Below, in pieces: positions 1-8,820 of a stretch of DNA of 64,000 bases. The position numbers and the translations under genes are program-made. A model generated the notes under the pieces. That model made no database searches. It was not told the DNA's origin and saw only the letters and a program-made list of their open reading frames with translations. Every line of letters begins with the position of its first letter. Within the stretch, counting starts at the first letter, position 1. This DNA comes from Streptococcus saliviloxodontae (GTDB lineage Bacteria > Bacillota > Bacilli > Lactobacillales > Streptococcaceae): contig NZ_JAFBEI010000002.1 in the NCBI RefSeq assembly GCF_016908655.1, forward strand, positions 26,809 to 90,808, given 5' to 3'.

Positions 1-555
1 TTTTGGTTATTAGCATTGGTCTTGTTTGGGCTTATTGCAACTTTGCCTGATGATAGTTTAAGAGCTGTCTTGAAAAAGTGGCTGCTTGTTTTAGTCTTTC
101 CTATTGTGCTATACCTGCCCTCACTTTTTTGGCAAGGAGTTAACTTTTTATTTTTAATTCGATTGTTGACTATTGCTTTACTCATTACCTTCTATTCTGA
201 ATTGACAAGAATGTCTGATTTGTTGTTGGCTTTAAAAAGTTTACATTTTCCAGATATGATACTATTGCAGATTGACATCACTGCCAAGTATATTTACGTT
301 TTTGGAAATATGTTGGGTGATATTCTAAAAGGTATCGAGGCGAGAGCTGTTGGCCAACATCTTAATTTTCAAATAGGGAGTAACATTTGGGGAATTCTTT
401 ACTTAAAGGCAGTTCAATATGGTAAAGACTTGCAAAAAGCCATGGAAGCAAGAGGGTTCACAGGAGCTTACTATGATAAGGGACCTACCTTTATCTGGAA
501 AGATTACCTATGCCTACTTGTAGTTATTCTTTTTGTTGTTGGTATGCTAGTATAG
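1..555 (+). CDS. ECF transporter transmembrane subunit EcfT/CbiQ-like, 5' truncated by window edge
   Basis: The frame is open from base 1, so the true start lies upstream; about 184 residues are visible. Strongly hydrophobic segments occur at both ends. In the cytoplasmic part there are two Ala-Arg motifs, EARAVG and MEARGF, matching the paired coupling-helix motifs by which EcfT proteins contact the ATPases. The gene ends 9 bases before an ABC ATPase gene, as in ECF vitamin or metal uptake operons. EcfT would join a substrate-binding S component to the ATPases. The substrate cannot be told because the S component is not in view. The family call is fairly secure; the cargo is unknown. Confidence 0.82.
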   Translation, partial: FWLLALVLFGLIATLPDDSLRAVLKKWLLVLVFPIVLYLPSLFWQGVNFLFLIRLLTIALLITFYSELTRMSDLLLALKSLHFPDMILLQIDITAKYIYVFGNMLGDILKGIEARAVGQHLNFQIGSNIWGILYLKAVQYGKDLQKAMEARGFTGAYYDKGPTFIWKDYLCLLVVILFVVGMLV

Positions 556-564
556 GAGGAAAAA

Positions 565-1281
565 GTGTTTCAGATAAAAAATGTAACTTGTTCGTATGAC
601 GATCAACTGGTTTTTGAAAATATCTCTGTCGATATTGAGGCAGGTCAGTACTTGATTCTAATGGGGGAAAACGGCCAAGGAAAATCAACATTTATCGATT
701 TGATTACGGGATTTAAAAAAGCTGATCAAGGGACCGTTTTTTTCAATGATCAGCCTCTAGATCAGCTACTATCCCAAAATCAAAGCAAGCACCGCTTCTA
801 TGCAAAGCTAGGAATTTTATTTCAAGATGTTGATATGCAACTCTTTAACCAAACAGTATATGACGAAGTTGCTTTTGGTTTACGTCAAATGGGACAAGAT
901 GAAGCAACGATTGAAAGCAAAGTAAGAGATGTTCTAGGATTGCTCAATATTGAAAAATTAGAGAGACGTATCCCTTATCAGCTTTCAGGTGGTGAGAAGA
1001 AAAAGGTCGCTTTGGCAAGTATTATCGCCATGAATCCAGATGCCTACATTCTAGATGAACCTTTTAATAATTTGGCTAAAGAAGCTGATGAGCTTTTTAA
1101 AGAGCTCCTTTATAGCTTGCATAGCTTAGGTAAAACGATTGTAATGTCCTCTCATCATTTTAAGCATGTTCACCATGAGAAGGCAGATATTCTCTTGTTT
1201 ACGGACAAAGGGGTCGACTATTACTCCGCGCAAGAAGTGAATAGCGACGCCAACCTAAGAGAAATCCTGTCACATTACTAA
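565..1281 (+). CDS. ECF/CbiO-type ABC transporter ATP-binding protein
   Basis: A 238-residue ABC ATPase. Walker A is GENGQGKST near residues 34-42, the Q-loop region is LFQDVDMQLF, the signature is LSGGEKKK and Walker B is AYILDEP. The FQDVDMQLFNQTVYDEVAFG stretch is typical of CbiO/EcfA ATPases. The start is GTG with AGGAGG five bases upstream, directly after the EcfT stop, so the two are translated together. It would power the ECF transporter from the cytoplasmic face. Only one ATPase gene is visible; a second could lie upstream of the window or be fused there. Confidence 0.88.
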   Translation: MFQIKNVTCSYDDQLVFENISVDIEAGQYLILMGENGQGKSTFIDLITGFKKADQGTVFFNDQPLDQLLSQNQSKHRFYAKLGILFQDVDMQLFNQTVYDEVAFGLRQMGQDEATIESKVRDVLGLLNIEKLERRIPYQLSGGEKKKVALASIIAMNPDAYILDEPFNNLAKEADELFKELLYSLHSLGKTIVMSSHHFKHVHHEKADILLFTDKGVDYYSAQEVNSDANLREILSHY

Positions 1282-1370
1282 AATAATAGTGACAATCATA
1301 AAACGGACATTCTAACCGACTCTTTATAGGGTGATGTTAGAATGTTTTTTTATTTTTTTGTCAAAAACAC

Positions 1371-1399
1371 TTGATTTTTGTAAGCGATTACAATATAAT
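1371..1399 (+). promoter_or_regulatory. Sigma-A promoter of the micro-ORF unit
   Basis: TTGATT (1371-1376), a 17-base spacer and TATAAT (1394-1399). It lies 49 bases before the first micro-ORF and after the ATPase gene, so the RYKNGD peptides have their own promoter. Confidence 0.7.
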
Positions 1400-1447
1400 A
1401 AAGATAGAAAGAAGGCATAGAGGAATTGACTTATAGGAGGAAATCTT

Positions 1448-1489
1448 ATGATGAAACAAAATGTCGCAAGGTATAAAAATGGAGACTAG
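1448..1489 (+). CDS. Micropeptide 1 of the RYKNGD family (13 aa)
   Basis: ATG ATG start with a strong AGGAGG seven bases upstream; peptide MMKQNVARYKNGD followed by TAG. It shares the core V-(S/A)-R-Y-K-N-G-D with two further micro-ORFs at 1674 and 1802. The codons for the shared residues differ between copies mainly at silent positions (Arg as AGG, CGT, CGC; Gly as GGA, GGT), which argues that the peptide itself is conserved. I do not recognise the family. There is no signal peptide, cysteine or hydrophobic stretch, so it is unlike known streptococcal pheromones, bacteriocins or type I toxins. A cytoplasmic signal, a leader peptide or a modified-peptide precursor are all possible. Confidence 0.6.
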   Translation: MMKQNVARYKNGD

Positions 1490-1521
1490 ATCTCTTTATA
1501 GACGGTAGGCAAAACCACTTT

Positions 1522-1586
1522 ACAAGAAAGAATTACAAGAAAGAATTACAAGAAAGAATTACAAGAAAGAATTGCAAGAAGGATTA
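1522..1586 (+). repeat. 13-bp tandem repeat, four perfect copies plus one degenerate
   Basis: The unit ACAAGAAAGAATT occurs four times without change (1522-1573), followed by a diverged copy GCAAGAAGGATTA. The unit is not a multiple of three, so copy-number change would alter any frame running through. It lies between micropeptides 1 and 2 in the same predicted transcript. Confidence 0.9.
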
Positions 1587-1673
1587 GGAAGTGAGTCCAA
1601 TGCAAATTAGTAAATTTTCATAGCATAGTAGAAGTTCAAAAAAACTTGTTACAAAGTGATGGAGGGACTGCTT

Positions 1674-1730
1674 ATGTTGTTGTTTGATGTGAGCCGTTAT
1701 AAAAACGGTGATAAAGTAAGTGTTATTTAA
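1674..1730 (+). CDS. Micropeptide 2 of the RYKNGD family (18 aa)
   Basis: ATG start with GGAGGG eight bases upstream; peptide MLLFDVSRYKNGDKVSVI, then TAA. It has the VSRYKNGD core of the neighbouring copies, but different N-terminal residues and a longer C-terminal tail. Codons of the core differ silently from copies 1 and 3 (GTG AGC CGT against GTT TCT CGC in copy 3). The serine change AGC/TCT needs more than one substitution, so simple recent duplication is unlikely. The function is unknown. It is cotranscribed with copies 1 and 3 if the promoter and terminator calls hold. Confidence 0.6.
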   Translation: MLLFDVSRYKNGDKVSVI

Positions 1731-1801
1731 GTTATCTAAAGGGGTGAGACCACCAAAAAACAATAATCTATGATAATAGTTATTAGATAGTGAGGGTTAT
1801 A

Positions 1802-1846
1802 ATGATGAATGTTTCTCGCTATAAAAATGGAGATATGAAGGCTTAA
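1802..1846 (+). CDS. Micropeptide 3 of the RYKNGD family (14 aa)
   Basis: Double ATG (1802 and 1805) with GAGGG a few bases upstream; peptide MMNVSRYKNGDMKA, then TAA. It is the third copy of the core VSRYKNGD within 400 bases. The double Met start is shared with copy 1. A strong terminator follows at 1896-1940, closing the unit. The function is unknown; see the finding on this locus. Confidence 0.6.
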   Translation: MMNVSRYKNGDMKA

Positions 1847-1895
1847 ATTCCTTATGACTGTCAAGAAAGGATGATGTCTGTGACAGAAGATTATC

Positions 1896-1940
1896 AGCAA
1901 AAAATTCCGATTCCATCTCTAAGAATCGGAATTTTTTGCT
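1896..1940 (+). terminator. Rho-independent terminator of the micro-ORF unit
   Basis: Perfect 17-bp stem (1896-1912 pairs with 1924-1940) around an 11-base loop. It has A-runs on one arm and T-runs on the other, so it can act in both directions. Confidence 0.85.
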
Positions 1941-1988
1941 CTTTAGAGAACGAATAAATCTTGAAAGGATATAAAAGAGACTTTTTAC

Positions 1989-2017
1989 TTGCAATATCAC
2001 TAAAAAACTGATAGAAT
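1989..2017 (+). promoter_or_regulatory. Promoter of rpsF-ssb-rpsR
   Basis: TTGCAA (1989-1994), a 17-base spacer and TAGAAT (2012-2017), 74 bases upstream of rpsF. The leader contains two small hairpins, GTGAG/CTCAC and CTCATG/CATGAG. These could serve ribosomal-protein feedback, but I see no diagnostic S6-S18 motif. Confidence 0.7.
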
Positions 2018-2091
2018 AATGTCTTGTGAGAATACCTCACTTACTCATGACAAAGAGCATGAGTCATTAGACCAAAAGGAGGAAAATATCA

Positions 2092-2382
2092 ATGGCTAAA
2101 TACGAAATTCTTTATATCATTCGTCCAAACATTGAAGAAGAAGCAAAAAACGCTTTGGTAGCACGTTTCGACTCTATCTTAACTGACAACGGTGCAACTG
2201 TTGTTGAATCAAAAGACTGGGAAAAACGTCGTCTTGCATACGAAATCAAAGATTTCCGTGAAGGACTTTACCACATCGTTAACGTTGAAGCAAACGACGA
2301 TGCAGCTCTTAACGAGTTTGACCGTCTTTCAAAAATCAACGGTGACATTCTTCGTCACATGATCGTTAAAGTAGACGCTTAA
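2092..2382 (+). CDS. rpsF: 30S ribosomal protein S6
   Basis: A 96-residue protein of the usual bacterial S6 length, starting [13 protein letters not shown] and containing the family segment [10 protein letters not shown] in the form [11 protein letters not shown]6 binds the central domain of 16S rRNA together with S18, whose gene is third in this operon. AAAGGAGG lies seven to eight bases before the ATG. It is followed by ssb after 11 bases. The order rpsF-ssb-rpsR is conserved in Firmicutes. Codon use is that of a highly expressed gene. Confidence 0.97.
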   Translation: MAKYEILYIIRPNIEEEAKNALVARFDSILTDNGATVVESKDWEKRRLAYEIKDFREGLYHIVNVEANDDAALNEFDRLSKINGDILRHMIVKVDA

Positions 2383-2393
2383 GAAGGTAGTTT

Positions 2394-2906
2394 ATGATTA
2401 ATAATGTAGTACTTGTTGGTCGTATGACCCGCGATGCAGAACTTCGTTACACACCATCTAATCAAGCAGTTGCGACTTTTAGCTTAGCTGTAAATCGTAA
2501 CTTCAAGAACCAAGCTGGTGAGCGTGAGGCTGATTTCATCAACTGTGTTATCTGGCGTCAGCAAGCTGAAAATTTGGCTAACTGGGCTAAAAAAGGTGCA
2601 TTGATTGGTATTACAGGTCGTATTCAGACTCGTAATTATGAAAATCAACAAGGTCAACGTGTTTATGTGACAGAAGTCATTGCAGACAATTTCCAAATTT
2701 TGGAAAGTCGTGCTACACGTGAAGGTGGCTCAGCTGGTTCATATAGTTCTGGTGGATTCGATAATTCATTTGGCGGTGCTCCATCTGGTGGTGGTTTCTC
2801 ATCACAACCTTCACAAGCAAGTCAAACACCTAACTTTTCTAGAGATGATAGTCCGTTTGGTAATTCAAGTCCAATGGATATCTCAGATGACGATCTTCCA
2901 TTCTAG
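2394..2906 (+). CDS. ssb: Single-stranded DNA-binding protein
   Basis: 170 residues. An N-terminal OB fold (about residues 1-105) begins [19 protein letters not shown], followed by a Gly/Ser/Gln-rich disordered linker and the acidic tail [10 protein letters not shown]. The tail is the conserved docking site for repair and replication proteins. It coats single-stranded DNA in replication, repair and, in streptococci, competence. It sits between rpsF and rpsR in one operon, which keeps its expression tied to growth. Confidence 0.97.
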   Translation: MINNVVLVGRMTRDAELRYTPSNQAVATFSLAVNRNFKNQAGEREADFINCVIWRQQAENLANWAKKGALIGITGRIQTRNYENQQGQRVYVTEVIADNFQILESRATREGGSAGSYSSGGFDNSFGGAPSGGGFSSQPSQASQTPNFSRDDSPFGNSSPMDISDDDLPF

Positions 2907-2942
2907 GAATGAACGAATTAAATATATAAAGGAGAACTAAAC

Positions 2943-3182
2943 ATGGCTCAACAACGTCGTGGCGGATTCAAACGCCGTAAAAAAGTTGATTACATCGCAG
3001 CTAACAAAATTGAATATGTTGATTACAAAGATACTGAGCTTCTTAGCCGTTTCGTCTCAGAACGTGGTAAAATCTTGCCACGTCGCGTGACAGGAACTTC
3101 AGCTAAAAACCAACGTAAAGTAACAACAGCTATCAAACGTGCTCGTGTTATGGCTCTTATGCCATTCGTAAACGAAGACTAA
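2943..3182 (+). CDS. rpsR: 30S ribosomal protein S18
   Basis: 79 residues, basic, with the family core [18 protein letters not shown] and [15 protein letters not shown]. It is the S6 partner on the platform of the small subunit. AAAGGAG lies seven to eight bases before the ATG. It is last in the operon and followed by a strong terminator. There is no cysteine-based zinc motif at the N terminus. Confidence 0.97.
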   Translation: MAQQRRGGFKRRKKVDYIAANKIEYVDYKDTELLSRFVSERGKILPRRVTGTSAKNQRKVTTAIKRARVMALMPFVNED

Positions 3183-3201
3183 TTCGTAGACGATTTACGT
3201 T

Positions 3202-3234
3202 AAAAAAACAACCTTCATCGAAGGTTGTTTTTTT
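3202..3234 (+). terminator. Terminator after rpsR
   Basis: 14-bp stem, AAAAAAACAACCTT pairing with AAGGTTGTTTTTTT, around a 5-base loop. Confidence 0.92.
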
Positions 3235-3333
3235 ATTCTCATGGCTTCCGGTCTTGTGGTACGAGGAAAGAGGATGGATTGTTAAAATGAATCTATAAAA
3301 AACTATGGGGTTATTTTTCCCATAGTTTTGATA

Positions 3334-3993
3334 TTATTTGGTATTTTGTTGAGGTGACCAAGCACTTTCGATATTGTATTTTTTTCTGAAGAAATACTGT
3401 CCAACAAGAACAATAGCGCCTAAAAGGATGCTGATGATATTTGATAGGATGATGTTGATTGATGATGGGATGAGGGTTGTTAAAGCAAATAATAACATCC
3501 AAACAATCAACATCACAAACATGATGGCAATAGTTTTTAAAAAACCGACACGTTTTTCAGTATATTGGAAACGGTAGATATAGTGGTAACTACCGTACAT
3601 CACTGCACCGCCTCCGAATCCTAAGGCGATGAGTGTAAAGATACCATAGAGTGGGTAGGTTGGGCTAATGAGACTTAGAACACCAGTAACGAGGGCGAAG
3701 AGACCAAACAACCAAAGTGAAGTATTTAACCACATACGCCAAGGTGTCGTATCTTTTTCTTGGGTAGCTTGTTTCTTATCTTCAGGTTTTTCAGTAAAGG
3801 CTGCAGCCCACACAGTAGGTGCACCAAGAGCTGTACGAGCTGGAATCCCCTTAGATTGGTTTTCGAGGATAGATGGTAAGGCATTTTCGAGAATATCTTT
3901 GATTTCTTGATCTGTTTTACCATCTTTGATCAATTGATGAGTAGCAATATTGATAAATTCTTGATTTTTTTTGGTAAGATTTTGTAAATCCAT
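3334..3993 (-). CDS. DUF1129 family membrane protein
   Basis: 219 residues. A soluble N-terminal region of about 100 residues (LTKKNQEFINIATHQLI and the KGIPARTALGAPT segment) is followed by four hydrophobic helices, giving a short cytoplasmic C terminus. This matches the DUF1129 family of Firmicutes, whose role is not established. It is on the minus strand directly downstream of the CorA-type gene, 71 bases away, and probably shares its transcript. In streptococci this pair often sits next to rpsR and uvrA. Confidence 0.85.
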   Translation of the reverse strand: MDLQNLTKKNQEFINIATHQLIKDGKTDQEIKDILENALPSILENQSKGIPARTALGAPTVWAAAFTEKPEDKKQATQEKDTTPWRMWLNTSLWLFGLFALVTGVLSLISPTYPLYGIFTLIALGFGGGAVMYGSYHYIYRFQYTEKRVGFLKTIAIMFVMLIVWMLLFALTTLIPSSINIILSNIISILLGAIVLVGQYFFRKKYNIESAWSPQQNTK

Positions 3994-4064
3994 TTTTAAC
4001 TCCTAGTTGTGATAGTTTGTGTTAAAGGTCAAGTTTGTTGTTCACTGACTTCAGAGGTGTTAGG

Positions 4065-5009
4065 TTAGAACCAGCGTTTTCTGAAGAAATAGATGACAAC
4101 ACAAGATGACCCCAGCGCAGCGATTAGGACAATAATCCAAAAAGCATTAGGAATACCATTGAAAGGCATAGTGTTGTCCTTAAAGTTCATTCCGTAAGCA
4201 GAGAAAACAACTGTTGGGATATCTAAGGCCATGGTCATAAGAGCCAGGGTCTTCATAATTGTATTCTGATTGTTGGAAATGATGGATGCAGACGTTTCTG
4301 TCATGACATTCAAGACGTTTTCGTAAATACTTGCCATTTCGATGGCCTGCTGGGTTTCGATAATGGTATCTTCAAGTAAGTCTTCATCTTCAACGTATTT
4401 TTTGAGACTTGATGTGCTTGAAGAGAGCTTTTTGACAATTCGTTCATTTATTTTGAGAGAAGCCTTTAGATAAATGATCGACTTCTCCAACTCCATCATA
4501 TCGATTAATTGTTCATTTCGTGTTGCATCTTCAAGTTGCGCCTCAATCTTATCGCTTTGTCGGTCGATAGAGCGTAGGGCTGTTAGGAAGAGCTCTGCAT
4601 TACGATAGAGGAGTTGAAAAACAAAGCGTGTTTTCATAAAGGTATAAAAACTACGAATGCGACGATTGAAAAAATTATCGAAGAGACTGAGTTCTTGGAG
4701 GCAGGTTGTGATCACAACGTTTTCTGCGACAATGATACCTAGAGGGATGGTGACATAGTAACTCTTGTTGTTACGTTCCTCATAGGTAGGTACGTCAACG
4801 ATAATAAGTGTGTAATCATCTTCGACAGTGACACGTGACATTTCTTCCAAGTCCAAAGGGGCACGTAAATCGGTAATGTCGATATTGAATCGTTCAGCAA
4901 CTTTAACAGATTCTTCCTGGGAAGGGTTTACCAGATTGATCCAAGCGCCAGGCTCGAATGTTTCAATATCTTTGAAATCTGTTGCTGTTGATAGAAACAT
5001 CTGTTTCAT
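4065..5009 (-). CDS. CorA-family magnesium/divalent cation transporter
   Basis: 314 residues. A large N-terminal cytoplasmic domain with long helices is followed by two C-terminal membrane helices. The selectivity motif is YGMNF at the end of TM1, about residue 273. A basic tail (FFRKRWF) follows TM2. CorA proteins form pentameric channels for Mg2+ and sometimes Co2+ or Ni2+. The start has GGAGGG on the minus strand (bases 5018-5023). The related ZntB branch lacks a strict GMN, so CorA is preferred; the ion is inferred. Confidence 0.92.
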   Translation of the reverse strand: MKQMFLSTATDFKDIETFEPGAWINLVNPSQEESVKVAERFNIDITDLRAPLDLEEMSRVTVEDDYTLIIVDVPTYEERNNKSYYVTIPLGIIVAENVVITTCLQELSLFDNFFNRRIRSFYTFMKTRFVFQLLYRNAELFLTALRSIDRQSDKIEAQLEDATRNEQLIDMMELEKSIIYLKASLKINERIVKKLSSSTSSLKKYVEDEDLLEDTIIETQQAIEMASIYENVLNVMTETSASIISNNQNTIMKTLALMTMALDIPTVVFSAYGMNFKDNTMPFNGIPNAFWIIVLIAALGSSCVVIYFFRKRWF

Positions 5010-5046
5010 AGGAAAACCCTCCTTGCTTTGTTATAAATGGGAACCT

Positions 5047-5563
5047 CTTTAAAGACCATCGTTACCGGATGCTTCAAAAAGATACATACTTATTTATTAT
5101 ACTATAATTGTCAAGTTTTGTGGACGATAAAGAAGACAAAATTTGTTATAATAAAGATTGCTATGAGAACTATTTTTTATCAGAAATAGTCGTGCGTAGA
5201 CTGGATTGAACATATCCAAATCAGTTTGGTATGGTTTGAGTTAGAAAGAGCCTAAAATTATAGTAGGCTCTGTTAGACCCGCCTTCTTTTATAACTATAG
5301 AATCTTTAGATGACTCTGATGAGCTACATTTATCTCATTGAAAATTTTGGCTCAACGGTTTATTGTGAAGGGGTGGAATAGCTCTTAGAAATTCAACATT
5401 TAGATAGATTCCCTTGTGTGTGAGCACTCTGCGGTGATGTCTTAAAAATGAATTGTTTTTGACGGGCTTTGTATCGTTTAGAAGGCGGGATACGAATTTT
5501 GTTAAAAAGAGACGTAGCTGTTGCAGTTTTTACTGCTTACAGATACGGCTACCTTTAGGTATA
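5047..5563. other. Non-coding stretch between corA and the uvrA leader repeats
   Basis: No convincing gene. It holds a hairpin (AGAGCCTA 5247-5254 with TAGGCTCT 5264-5271, no T-run), a TATAAT-like box near 5144, and from about 5378 the first copy of a long repeat described separately. Confidence 0.5.
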
Positions 5564-5876
5564 AATCTTCCTAGATGCTAAAGCATCTTAGTCAGATTTC
5601 CTATTTTTCTACGAAAATTTCCAGCTTGCTGGAAAGTCCTTTGTATCATAGAAAGGATTAGAACACGCCCTAAAAACTCGGAATTTAGATAAATCGCCTT
5701 GTGTATAATCACACTGCGCCTATTTCCTAAAATTCAGTCGTTTTTGACGGGCTTTGTATCATAGAAAGGATTAGAACACAGCCGAAACGCTGTGTGAAAA
5801 AGATAACTCTTCCTAGACGCAAGCGTCTTAGTCAGATTTCCTATTTTCACTTTGCGTTTAACGGCTTTTGTATCAT
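5378..5876 (+). repeat. Duplicated structured repeat array in the uvrA leader
   Basis: Two modules alternate. Module A (about 5378-5491 and 5669-5779) shares segments such as TTTAGATA, CTTGTGT and TTTTTGACGGGCTTTGTATC. Module B (5566-5607 and 5808-5847) shares TCTTCCTAGA and CTTAGTCAGATTTCCTATTT around a small hairpin. The hairpin arms are AGATGC/GCATCT in one copy and AGACGC/GCGTCT in the other, a compensatory change that preserves pairing. A shorter TTTGTATCAT motif recurs four times, the last just before uvrA. Origin as a repetitive intergenic element or as a structured leader RNA is undecided. Confidence 0.75.
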
Positions 5877-5880
5877 CATT

Positions 5881-8706
5881 ATGCAAGATAAGTTAGTTAT
5901 TCGTGGGGCGCGTGCCCACAATTTGAAAAATATTGATGTGGAGATTCCTAGGGACAAGTTGGTCGTGGTGACTGGTTTGTCTGGTTCTGGGAAGTCTTCT
6001 TTGGCTTTTGATACCATTTATGCTGAGGGGCAACGCCGTTATGTGGAGAGTTTGTCTGCTTATGCCCGTCAGTTTTTGGGCAATATGGAAAAGCCTGATG
6101 TGGATTCGATTGACGGTCTTAGCCCTGCTATTTCTATCGACCAAAAAACGACTAGCAAAAATCCTCGCTCGACGGTTGGAACGGCGACGGAAATCAATGA
6201 TTACTTGCGTCTGCTTTACGCGCGTGTGGGTGTGCCTTACTGTATCAATGGGCATGGAGCGATTGCAGCGTCATCGGTTGAGCAGATTGTCGATGAGGTT
6301 TTGGAATTGCCAGAGCGGACGCGTATGCAGATTTTGGCACCTGTCATTCGTCGTAAGAAAGGGCAGCACAAGGGCATTTTTGAAAAGGTTCAAAAGGACG
6401 GTTACGTCCGTGTCCGTGTGGACGGCGAAATCTACGATGTGACGGAAGTGCCTGAGCTGTCCAAGAGTAAGATGCATAACATCGAGGTGGTGGTTGACCG
6501 TCTGGTCAATAAAGACGGCATTCGGTCACGTCTCTTTGATTCTGTTGAGGCAGCGCTGCGGTTGGCGGACGGCTATCTCATCATTGACACCATGGATGGC
6601 AATGAGTTGCTTTATTCGGAGCATTACTCTTGTCCTGTTTGTGGCTTTACGGTGCCTGAGCTTGAGCCTCGTCTCTTTTCGTTCAATGCACCTTTTGGTT
6701 CTTGTGCAACCTGCGATGGTTTGGGAATGAAGCTTGAGGTTGACTTGGACTTGGTCATTCCTGACCAAAGTAAGACCTTGGCAGAAGGGGCGATTGCGCC
6801 TTGGAATCCAATCTCATCTAATTATTACCCGCAGATGCTGGAGCAGGCCATGACTCAGTTTGGGGTGCCGATGGACAAGCCTTGGCAGGACTTGACGGCA
6901 GAGGAGCAGGATCTGGTGCTGAATGGTTCTGGGGATAGGGAGTTCCATTTCCATTATGAAAATGATTTTGGTGGTGTGCGTGATATTGACATCGTTTTTG
7001 AAGGGATTGTGTCCAATATCAATCGTCGCTATCACGAGACCAATAGTGACTACACGCGTAATGTCATGCGTGAGTACATGAATGAGCTGACCTGTGCAAC
7101 TTGTCACGGCTACCGCCTCAATGATGCTGCGCTGTCAGTCCGTGTCGGAGGAGAAGAGGGTCTTCATATCGGTCAGATATCAGACCTGTCTATCGAGGAT
7201 CATTTTGAGCTGGTATCGGAGTTGACACTGGGGCAAAATGACGAAGTGATCGCGCGTCCTATTCTCAAAGAAATCATTGACCGCCTGACTTTCTTGAACA
7301 ACGTGGGCTTGAATTATTTGACCCTGTCTCGTACGGCTGGGACGCTTTCTGGTGGAGAGAGTCAGCGGATTCGCTTGGCAACGCAGATTGGGTCAAACTT
7401 GAGCGGTGTTCTCTACGTCCTCGATGAGCCGTCTATCGGACTGCACCAGCGTGACAATGACCGCTTGATTTCCAGCCTCAAGAAGATGCGTGATTTGGGC
7501 AATACCTTGATTGTGGTGGAGCATGACGAGGATACCATGCGTGAGGCAGACTGGCTGATTGATGTGGGCCCTGGTGCAGGTGCCTTCGGTGGACAGATTA
7601 TGGCATCAGGGACACCTGAAGAGGTTGCGGCAAATCCCAACTCTATTACAGGGCAGTACCTATCTGGTCAAAAAGCCATCGCTGTTCCGAAGGAGAGACG
7701 TTCAGGTAACGGGCGTTTTATTGAGGTAAAAGGAGCAACGGAGAATAACCTCAAAAATGTCTCTGCTAAGTTCCCGTTGGGCAAATTTGTCGCGGTGACA
7801 GGTGTGTCTGGATCTGGAAAATCAACCTTGGTCAACGCTATTTTGAAAAAGGCTATTGCGCAAAAGCTCAACCGCAATTCTGACAAGCCAGGTAAGCATA
7901 AGTCTGTTGAGGGCATTGAGCATATCGAGCGTTTGATAGATATTGACCAAAGTCCTATTGGACGCACGCCACGCTCTAACCCAGCGACTTACACGGGTGT
8001 TTTTGATGACATTCGTGACCTCTTTGCTCAGACGAATGAAGCTAAAATCCGTGGCTACAAGAAAGGGCGTTTCTCTTTCAATGTCAAAGGTGGACGTTGT
8101 GAAGCCTGCTCAGGGGATGGGATTATCAAGATCGAGATGCACTTCTTGCCTGATGTCTATGTGCCGTGTGAAGTTTGTCATGGAACACGTTATAATTCGG
8201 AGACCTTGGAAGTTCGCTACAAGGATAAGACAATCGCTGATATCTTAGATATGACTGTGGATGACGCGGTAGAATTCTTCGCAGCTATTCCTAAGATCGC
8301 TCGTAAGGTGCAGACGATTAAGGATGTGGGACTTGGTTATGTGACCCTTGGTCAGCCAGCCACAACCCTCTCTGGTGGGGAGGCTCAGCGGATGAAATTG
8401 GCGTCTGAACTGCACAAACGTTCAACAGGCAAGTCTTTTTATATCTTGGATGAGCCAACAACAGGTCTGCACACGGACGATATTTCTCGCTTGATTACCG
8501 TGCTTAATCGCTTTGTTGACGAGGGCAATACTGTTCTTGTCGTCGAACATAATCTGGATGTTATCAAGACAGCTGATCACATCATCGACCTTGGACCAGA
8601 AGGTGGTGTTGGTGGTGGTACCATCGTTGCGACAGGAACACCAGAAGAAATTGCTCAGGTTGAAGCTAGCTACACCGGACAGTATTTGAAAGAAAAATTG
8701 AACTAA
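5881..8706 (+). CDS. uvrA: Excinuclease ABC subunit A
   Basis: 941 residues from the ATG giving [15 protein letters not shown], the usual UvrA start; the open frame extends 29 codons further upstream into repeat sequence. There are two ABC modules: Walker [10 protein letters not shown] near residue 31 and GVSGSGKST near 642, with signatures LSGGESQR and LSGGEAQR. Zinc modules are CPVC...CATC and CEAC...CEVC. It recognises bulky DNA damage and loads UvrB in nucleotide excision repair. No Shine-Dalgarno sequence is visible before this ATG; the bases there belong to a repeated motif. This is unusual for the genus and may mean low or regulated translation. Confidence 0.96.
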   Translation: MQDKLVIRGARAHNLKNIDVEIPRDKLVVVTGLSGSGKSSLAFDTIYAEGQRRYVESLSAYARQFLGNMEKPDVDSIDGLSPAISIDQKTTSKNPRSTVGTATEINDYLRLLYARVGVPYCINGHGAIAASSVEQIVDEVLELPERTRMQILAPVIRRKKGQHKGIFEKVQKDGYVRVRVDGEIYDVTEVPELSKSKMHNIEVVVDRLVNKDGIRSRLFDSVEAALRLADGYLIIDTMDGNELLYSEHYSCPVCGFTVPELEPRLFSFNAPFGSCATCDGLGMKLEVDLDLVIPDQSKTLAEGAIAPWNPISSNYYPQMLEQAMTQFGVPMDKPWQDLTAEEQDLVLNGSGDREFHFHYENDFGGVRDIDIVFEGIVSNINRRYHETNSDYTRNVMREYMNELTCATCHGYRLNDAALSVRVGGEEGLHIGQISDLSIEDHFELVSELTLGQNDEVIARPILKEIIDRLTFLNNVGLNYLTLSRTAGTLSGGESQRIRLATQIGSNLSGVLYVLDEPSIGLHQRDNDRLISSLKKMRDLGNTLIVVEHDEDTMREADWLIDVGPGAGAFGGQIMASGTPEEVAANPNSITGQYLSGQKAIAVPKERRSGNGRFIEVKGATENNLKNVSAKFPLGKFVAVTGVSGSGKSTLVNAILKKAIAQKLNRNSDKPGKHKSVEGIEHIERLIDIDQSPIGRTPRSNPATYTGVFDDIRDLFAQTNEAKIRGYKKGRFSFNVKGGRCEACSGDGIIKIEMHFLPDVYVPCEVCHGTRYNSETLEVRYKDKTIADILDMTVDDAVEFFAAIPKIARKVQTIKDVGLGYVTLGQPATTLSGGEAQRMKLASELHKRSTGKSFYILDEPTTGLHTDDISRLITVLNRFVDEGNTVLVVEHNLDVIKTADHIIDLGPEGGVGGGTIVATGTPEEIAQVEASYTGQYLKEKLN

Positions 8707-8710
8707 TTTT

Positions 8711-8752
8711 AGAGAGTGGGATACTAATTCATTTTTGTCCTACTCTCTTTTG
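8711..8752 (+). terminator. Terminator after uvrA
   Basis: AGAGAGT...ACTCTCTTTT stem with an inner GGATA/TCC pairing, followed by T residues. Confidence 0.75.
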
Positions 8753-8820
8753 TATATTTTCTTTTAAAACTCTGTTAATCATGCTAAACTTATAGGTAAG
8801 AATAAGGAGGGCTTAGGGAT

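Noticed and set aside
1797..2000. Minus-strand ORF of 67 aa across the micropeptide terminator
   Set aside because: Runs through a strong terminator, no ribosome site, low-complexity composition.
2018..2091. S6-S18 autoregulatory RNA in the rpsF leader
   Set aside because: Two short hairpins are present, but the diagnostic bulged loop is not visible.
2680..2940. Plus-strand ORF of 86 aa overlapping ssb
   Set aside because: Out-of-frame shadow of the Gly/Ser-rich ssb linker.
5794..5880. N-terminal extension of UvrA
   Set aside because: These codons lie in the repeat array and are absent from the usual UvrA start MQDKL; no ribosome site at 5794 either.
5893..8248. Several ORFs of 70-145 aa in other frames inside uvrA
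   Set aside because: All are shadows of a long, well-conserved gene; none has a ribosome site.
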